A stretch of DNA of 16,810 nt from CAYSCZ01 sp964429655. Lineage in GTDB: Bacteria > Bacteroidota > Bacteroidia > Cytophagales > Cyclobacteriaceae. Shown here one piece after another: positions 14,539-16,810 of this stretch. The DNA lies in NCBI GenBank assembly GCA_964429655.1, contig CAYSCZ010000066.1:1-16810 (forward strand). The letters run 5' to 3'. The notes below the pieces were generated by a model that saw nothing but the letters and a program-made list of their open reading frames with translations, made no database searches and was not told the origin of the DNA. A program made the translations under genes and the position numbers. Within the stretch, counting starts at the first letter, position 1. The number at the start of each line of letters is the position of its first letter.

Positions 14539-15630
14539 CTGACTTCAAAAGAATATTCAATTTATCTCCTTGGAGATGCAGGTGAACCTCAATTTCCGAA
14601 AGACAACAACCTCAAAGCCTTAAAAAATCATTTAGATAAGGCATCTCAAGATGACATTCTTATATTTTTAGGTGACAATATTTACAATAATGGACTAAGA
14701 AGTTTCAAAGAAGTCAACAGGTCCGAGGATGAGTCAAAACTCCTGAAATTGTTGGAGGTAACCGATGATTTTCCAGGATACACTTTTGTATTGCCCGGTA
14801 ATCATGATTGGGATAACTCAGGAAAAGATGGTTTTGTAAATGTTATAAATCAGCAGAAACTGGTAAATAAATATTTAGAATCTCCAGGGTCATTTATTCC
14901 GGGCGATGCACTTCCAGGACCTACATTAAAAAGATTGAGTGGCAGTCTGGTATTGATTGCATGTGACCTGCAGTGGTTCCTTCATTCCCTGGACAAACCA
15001 GACCAGCAAATTAGTTCAAGAAAAGCATTCAAAATGTTCTTTAATCATTTGAAAAAGATGCTGGCATCCCATCAGGATAAACAAATCATTTTAGCTACCC
15101 ACCATCCCTTCGTTACTTATGGCGATCATTCAAAAAGTGCAACCATGAAGGATTTGATCTTTCCACTGAGGTTTAGCGATAATCGACTGATGCTTCCGCT
15201 GCCTGGTATAGGTTATTTATTTCCTTTTTTGGATTTCAATATGCCTCTACAAGATTTATGTCATCCAACTTATCATTACATTAAGAGAAAAATTTTAAAG
15301 CTGCTTGATCGATATGATAATATTTACCATGTTTCCGGTCATGACCATTCATTTCAGCACTCCATCAGGAGAGGCAATCATTACATAGTTAGTGGCTCCG
15401 GATCAAAAATTTCTTCAATCAATCCCGGGAAATATCTAATAGACTACAGGTTGAATAATGGTTTCGCAAAATTGATCTTTAAAAAAAACGGAGAAGTTAT
15501 ATTGGAGTTTTGGGGGCCGTTTCATTCTGACAAGATGGGACAGTTACTTTATAAAAGCTTTCTAAAAAAATATAATAGCAACTTTATTTTAGGAACCGAA
15601 GCACAAATGAAAGTAAACCAGATTGCATAA
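14539..15630 (+). CDS. Calcineurin-like metallophosphoesterase with non-canonical or lost start
   Basis: The five metallophosphoesterase motifs lie in one uninterrupted frame: GDAG (14572-14583), GDNIY (14671-14685), GNHDW (14797-14811), ATHHP, and GHDH followed by SFQH. The layout resembles purple/tartrate-resistant acid phosphatases (GDxG, GDNxY, GNHD, H, GHDH), which use a two-metal centre to hydrolyse phosphoesters. The frame opens after a TAA at 14530-14532, and the first ATG/GTG/TTG codons in it are the TTG pair at 14746-14751. Starting there would delete the first two metal motifs. The preceding codons (TSKEYSIYLLGDAGEP) are clearly coding. I place the start tentatively at CTG 14539, possibly a mutated ATG; ATT at 14560 is an alternative. 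No signal peptide is seen. Function of the domain is confident; the start and expression are not. Confidence 0.7.
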   Translation: MTSKEYSIYLLGDAGEPQFPKDNNLKALKNHLDKASQDDILIFLGDNIYNNGLRSFKEVNRSEDESKLLKLLEVTDDFPGYTFVLPGNHDWDNSGKDGFVNVINQQKLVNKYLESPGSFIPGDALPGPTLKRLSGSLVLIACDLQWFLHSLDKPDQQISSRKAFKMFFNHLKKMLASHQDKQIILATHHPFVTYGDHSKSATMKDLIFPLRFSDNRLMLPLPGIGYLFPFLDFNMPLQDLCHPTYHYIKRKILKLLDRYDNIYHVSGHDHSFQHSIRRGNHYIVSGSGSKISSINPGKYLIDYRLNNGFAKLIFKKNGEVILEFWGPFHSDKMGQLLYKSFLKKYNSNFILGTEAQMKVNQIA

Positions 15631-15633
15631 AAT

Positions 15634-16168
15634 TTATGGTTCTAATGGTTCATGATAGATTTCCCATTCTAAACGATAGGAAGCAGTGCTTGGATTTTTC
15701 AATACTTCCATAGTAGTGTGAAAAGGACCTGTGCTTATTTCATCGACTTTCATTCTAAACCTACCCAGCAGATCATTCTTACTTGTCAGATCATAATCCC
15801 ATAGCTCAATGACCGTGAAGCCACTAGTTGGCACATTTTCAATGTTAATATCTAATTCCACCACCTGGCCATTATCCACCTTTTTGAATAACGCGTGCTT
15901 AGGCCACACTTTCTTTTTTGATACCTCAGATAGATCTCGTCCTTATCCACTTCATCATTTAACCCAGATTTGTCATTGGAATTTTGTCATAAAGGGTTAA
16001 AGCCCAAAAAATCAGGCACTTAGGTCGAGGAGACATAGCATCGCTATGGTGACGAGCCAATAACATGTTAAGTGTCTGATTTGAAGTGATTTAACCATGT
16101 GATAGAAAGTCTAATGACAATTCCGGGTTTAATGTACCGAAAAGCTTTCTTAAGCTAATTGCAGCCAT
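15634..16168 (-). pseudogene. C2-like domain gene, disrupted by a MITE-like insertion and a frameshift
   Basis: The original gene starts at ATG 16168, 11 bp after the ppa stop, with MAAISLRKLFGTLN. It is then interrupted by a palindromic element (15963-16127), inside which the frame ends at 16091. Coding resumes beyond the element as NDEVDKDEIYLRYQ, shifts frame within an A6 tract (+ strand T6 at 15914-15919), and continues as KVWPKHALFKK to the end at 15634. The C-terminal part, with VIELWDYDLTSKNDLLGRF and a closing YRLEWEIYHEP, resembles a C2-type beta-sandwich. Removing the element with one flanking repeat (170 bp) and adding one A gives an unbroken frame of 121 residues. A shorter product from GTG 15909 (91 residues) is possible but would lack the start of the domain. 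The function of the family is unknown; the placement suggests cotranscription with ppa. Confidence 0.75.
15963..16127. mobile_element. 165-bp palindromic MITE-like element with TTTAA target duplications
   Basis: The element is a long imperfect inverted repeat. Its ends, CCCAGATTTGTCATTGGA on the left and, in complement, CCCGGAATTGTCATTAGA on the right, agree at 15 of 18 positions. The arms continue inward to TCAGGCACTTA (16012-16022) and TAAGTGTCTGA (16069-16079), which pair with one G-T. A second hairpin, CATAGC-ATC-GCTATG (16034-16048), sits in the centre. It is flanked on both sides by the direct repeat TTTAA (15958-15962 and 16128-16132), as expected for a 5-bp target-site duplication. 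It has no room for a transposase and would need one in trans; the partner family is not identified. It lies inside the C2-like gene. Confidence 0.8.
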
Positions 16169-16179
16169 TTTGTTAGGTA

Positions 16180-16713
16180 TTATTTTCCGAATTTCTTTCT
16201 ATAATCTTCCAATGCCTTATTTACTATATCAAGCGCTAATGATTTATCCTGGAAGTCTTCCACAACAACTGTTTTGTGCTCCAATTTTTTGTAATCTTCA
16301 AAAAAGCTGGTCATCTCACGGATAAAATGATTTGGAAGGTCATTAATATCATTGATGTGATTAACGCTCATATCATCATTGGCAACAGCAATTATCTTAT
16401 CGTCTTTTTCACCACTGTCCAACATTTGCATCACTCCAATAACCTTTGCTGATACCAGGCAAAGTGACTGAAGCGTCGCTTGCGATAGAACAAGTATATC
16501 AAGGGGGTCATCATCATCACAATAGGTGGTGGGGAGAAAGCCATAATTTGCCGGGTAATAAACATTTGAATAGAGGATCCGATCCAATTTCAATAGACCG
16601 GTTTCTTTGTCCAATTCATATTTAGCCCTGTTATTCTGCGGGATTTCAATAATGGCATTTACAATTTCCGGTGCTTTTTTTCCAATAGGAACATCGTGCC
16701 AGGGATGCATCAT
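16180..16713 (-). CDS. ppa: Family I inorganic pyrophosphatase
   Basis: This cytosolic Mg2+-dependent enzyme hydrolyses pyrophosphate to two phosphates, pulling biosynthetic reactions forward. The 177-residue length is normal for the bacterial enzyme. The signature D-x-D-P-L-D appears within CDDDDPLDILVL (D67, D69 and D72). Other active-site residues line up with the E. coli enzyme: E23 and K31 (EIPQNNRAKYE), R45 (LDRIL), the YPANYGFLP segment, D99, D104 and K106 (DSGEKDDK), and Y141-K142 (EDYKK). Two adjacent ATG codons open the gene; the first is taken. The 97 bp upstream to the window edge are AT-rich without a clear promoter box. The broken C2-like gene follows 11 bp downstream. Confidence 0.96.
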   Translation of the reverse strand: MMHPWHDVPIGKKAPEIVNAIIEIPQNNRAKYELDKETGLLKLDRILYSNVYYPANYGFLPTTYCDDDDPLDILVLSQATLQSLCLVSAKVIGVMQMLDSGEKDDKIIAVANDDMSVNHINDINDLPNHFIREMTSFFEDYKKLEHKTVVVEDFQDKSLALDIVNKALEDYRKKFGK

Positions 16714-16810
16714 AGGTTTTATGATTTAAAATTTAATCCAAGTTAAGAACAATCAATAACCAAATTAAACCTGCCACTAATTTTTAGTTAAAATTGTCAA
16801 TTAATTATTA

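Noticed and set aside
14749..15630. Taking the TTG at 14749 as the true start of the phosphoesterase
   Set aside because: It would remove the GDAG and GDNIY metal-binding motifs, which are clearly encoded in the same open frame just upstream.
15809..16000. Plus-strand 63-codon frame crossing the edge of the palindromic element
   Set aside because: It is antisense to the broken C2-like gene and runs into the inserted repeat; nothing suggests a protein.
15963..16127. Interpreting the palindrome as a transcription terminator for ppa or as a structured RNA
   Set aside because: The terminal repeats, 5-bp direct duplication and restored coding frame on excision fit an insertion better. The element also lacks the G+C stem plus U-tract of a terminator.
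16714..16810. TTGACA-like sequence upstream of ppa on the minus strand
   Set aside because: No matching -10 or Bacteroidota -7 box lies at the right spacing; the AT-rich composition makes such matches likely by chance.
1..16810. tRNA or rRNA genes, CRISPR arrays, phage or defence genes
   Set aside because: No cloverleaf-like, rRNA-like or regularly spaced repeat sequence was seen, and no gene with phage or defence motifs was recognised on reading both strands.

Overview
The window comes from a low-GC member of the Bacteroidota, most likely an aerobic, probably marine or salt-adapted member of the Cytophagales. The evidence is a very large secreted protein with a gliding-motility/type IX secretion C-terminal domain, a Na+-translocating NADH:quinone reductase operon, a DUF4493-type lipoprotein domain, the Bacteroidota form of cytidylate kinase, and the near absence of Shine-Dalgarno sequences (two strong exceptions are noted). 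The genus cannot be fixed from the sequence alone.

Layout. Positions 1-561 hold little: a possible tail of an upstream gene, one small hypothetical ORF and a weak inverted repeat. Positions 562-5578 are a plus-strand run: a 957-residue T9SS cargo protein, a DCC-family thiol-disulfide protein overlapping its end, fabD (fatty-acid synthesis), a 48-residue lipoprotein-like gene, and cmk (CMP kinase), which overlaps that small gene by one base. A promoter-like TAnnTTTG box precedes nqrABCDE (5692-10296), the membrane and quinone side of the Na+ pump. The operon stops after nqrE at a strong bidirectional hairpin terminator. nqrF, which encodes the NADH-oxidising subunit, is not in the window.

Positions 10366-14380 are a minus-strand cluster, in transcription order: a four-helix DUF2231-like membrane protein, a DUF418 membrane protein, a lipoprotein fusing a DUF4493-like domain to a PQQ-type sugar dehydrogenase propeller, and a small secreted TonB-C-domain protein. 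Perfect palindromes and hairpins lie in its intergenic gaps.

Positions 14539-15630 encode a calcineurin-like phosphoesterase on the plus strand. Its first two metal-binding motifs lie upstream of every ATG, GTG or TTG codon in frame, so it uses a non-standard start or has lost its start codon. The window ends with ppa (inorganic pyrophosphatase, minus strand). Just downstream of ppa is a small C2-like gene that is broken twice: a 165-bp palindromic MITE-like element flanked by 5-bp direct repeats (TTTAA) has inserted near its 5' end, and a base is missing from an A6 tract further on. Removing the element plus one repeat copy, and restoring one A, rebuilds a continuous 121-codon gene starting 11 bp after ppa. 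This is the most notable structure in the window.

No tRNA, rRNA, CRISPR array or full-length insertion sequence was recognised, and no gene-free stretch exceeds 300 bases.
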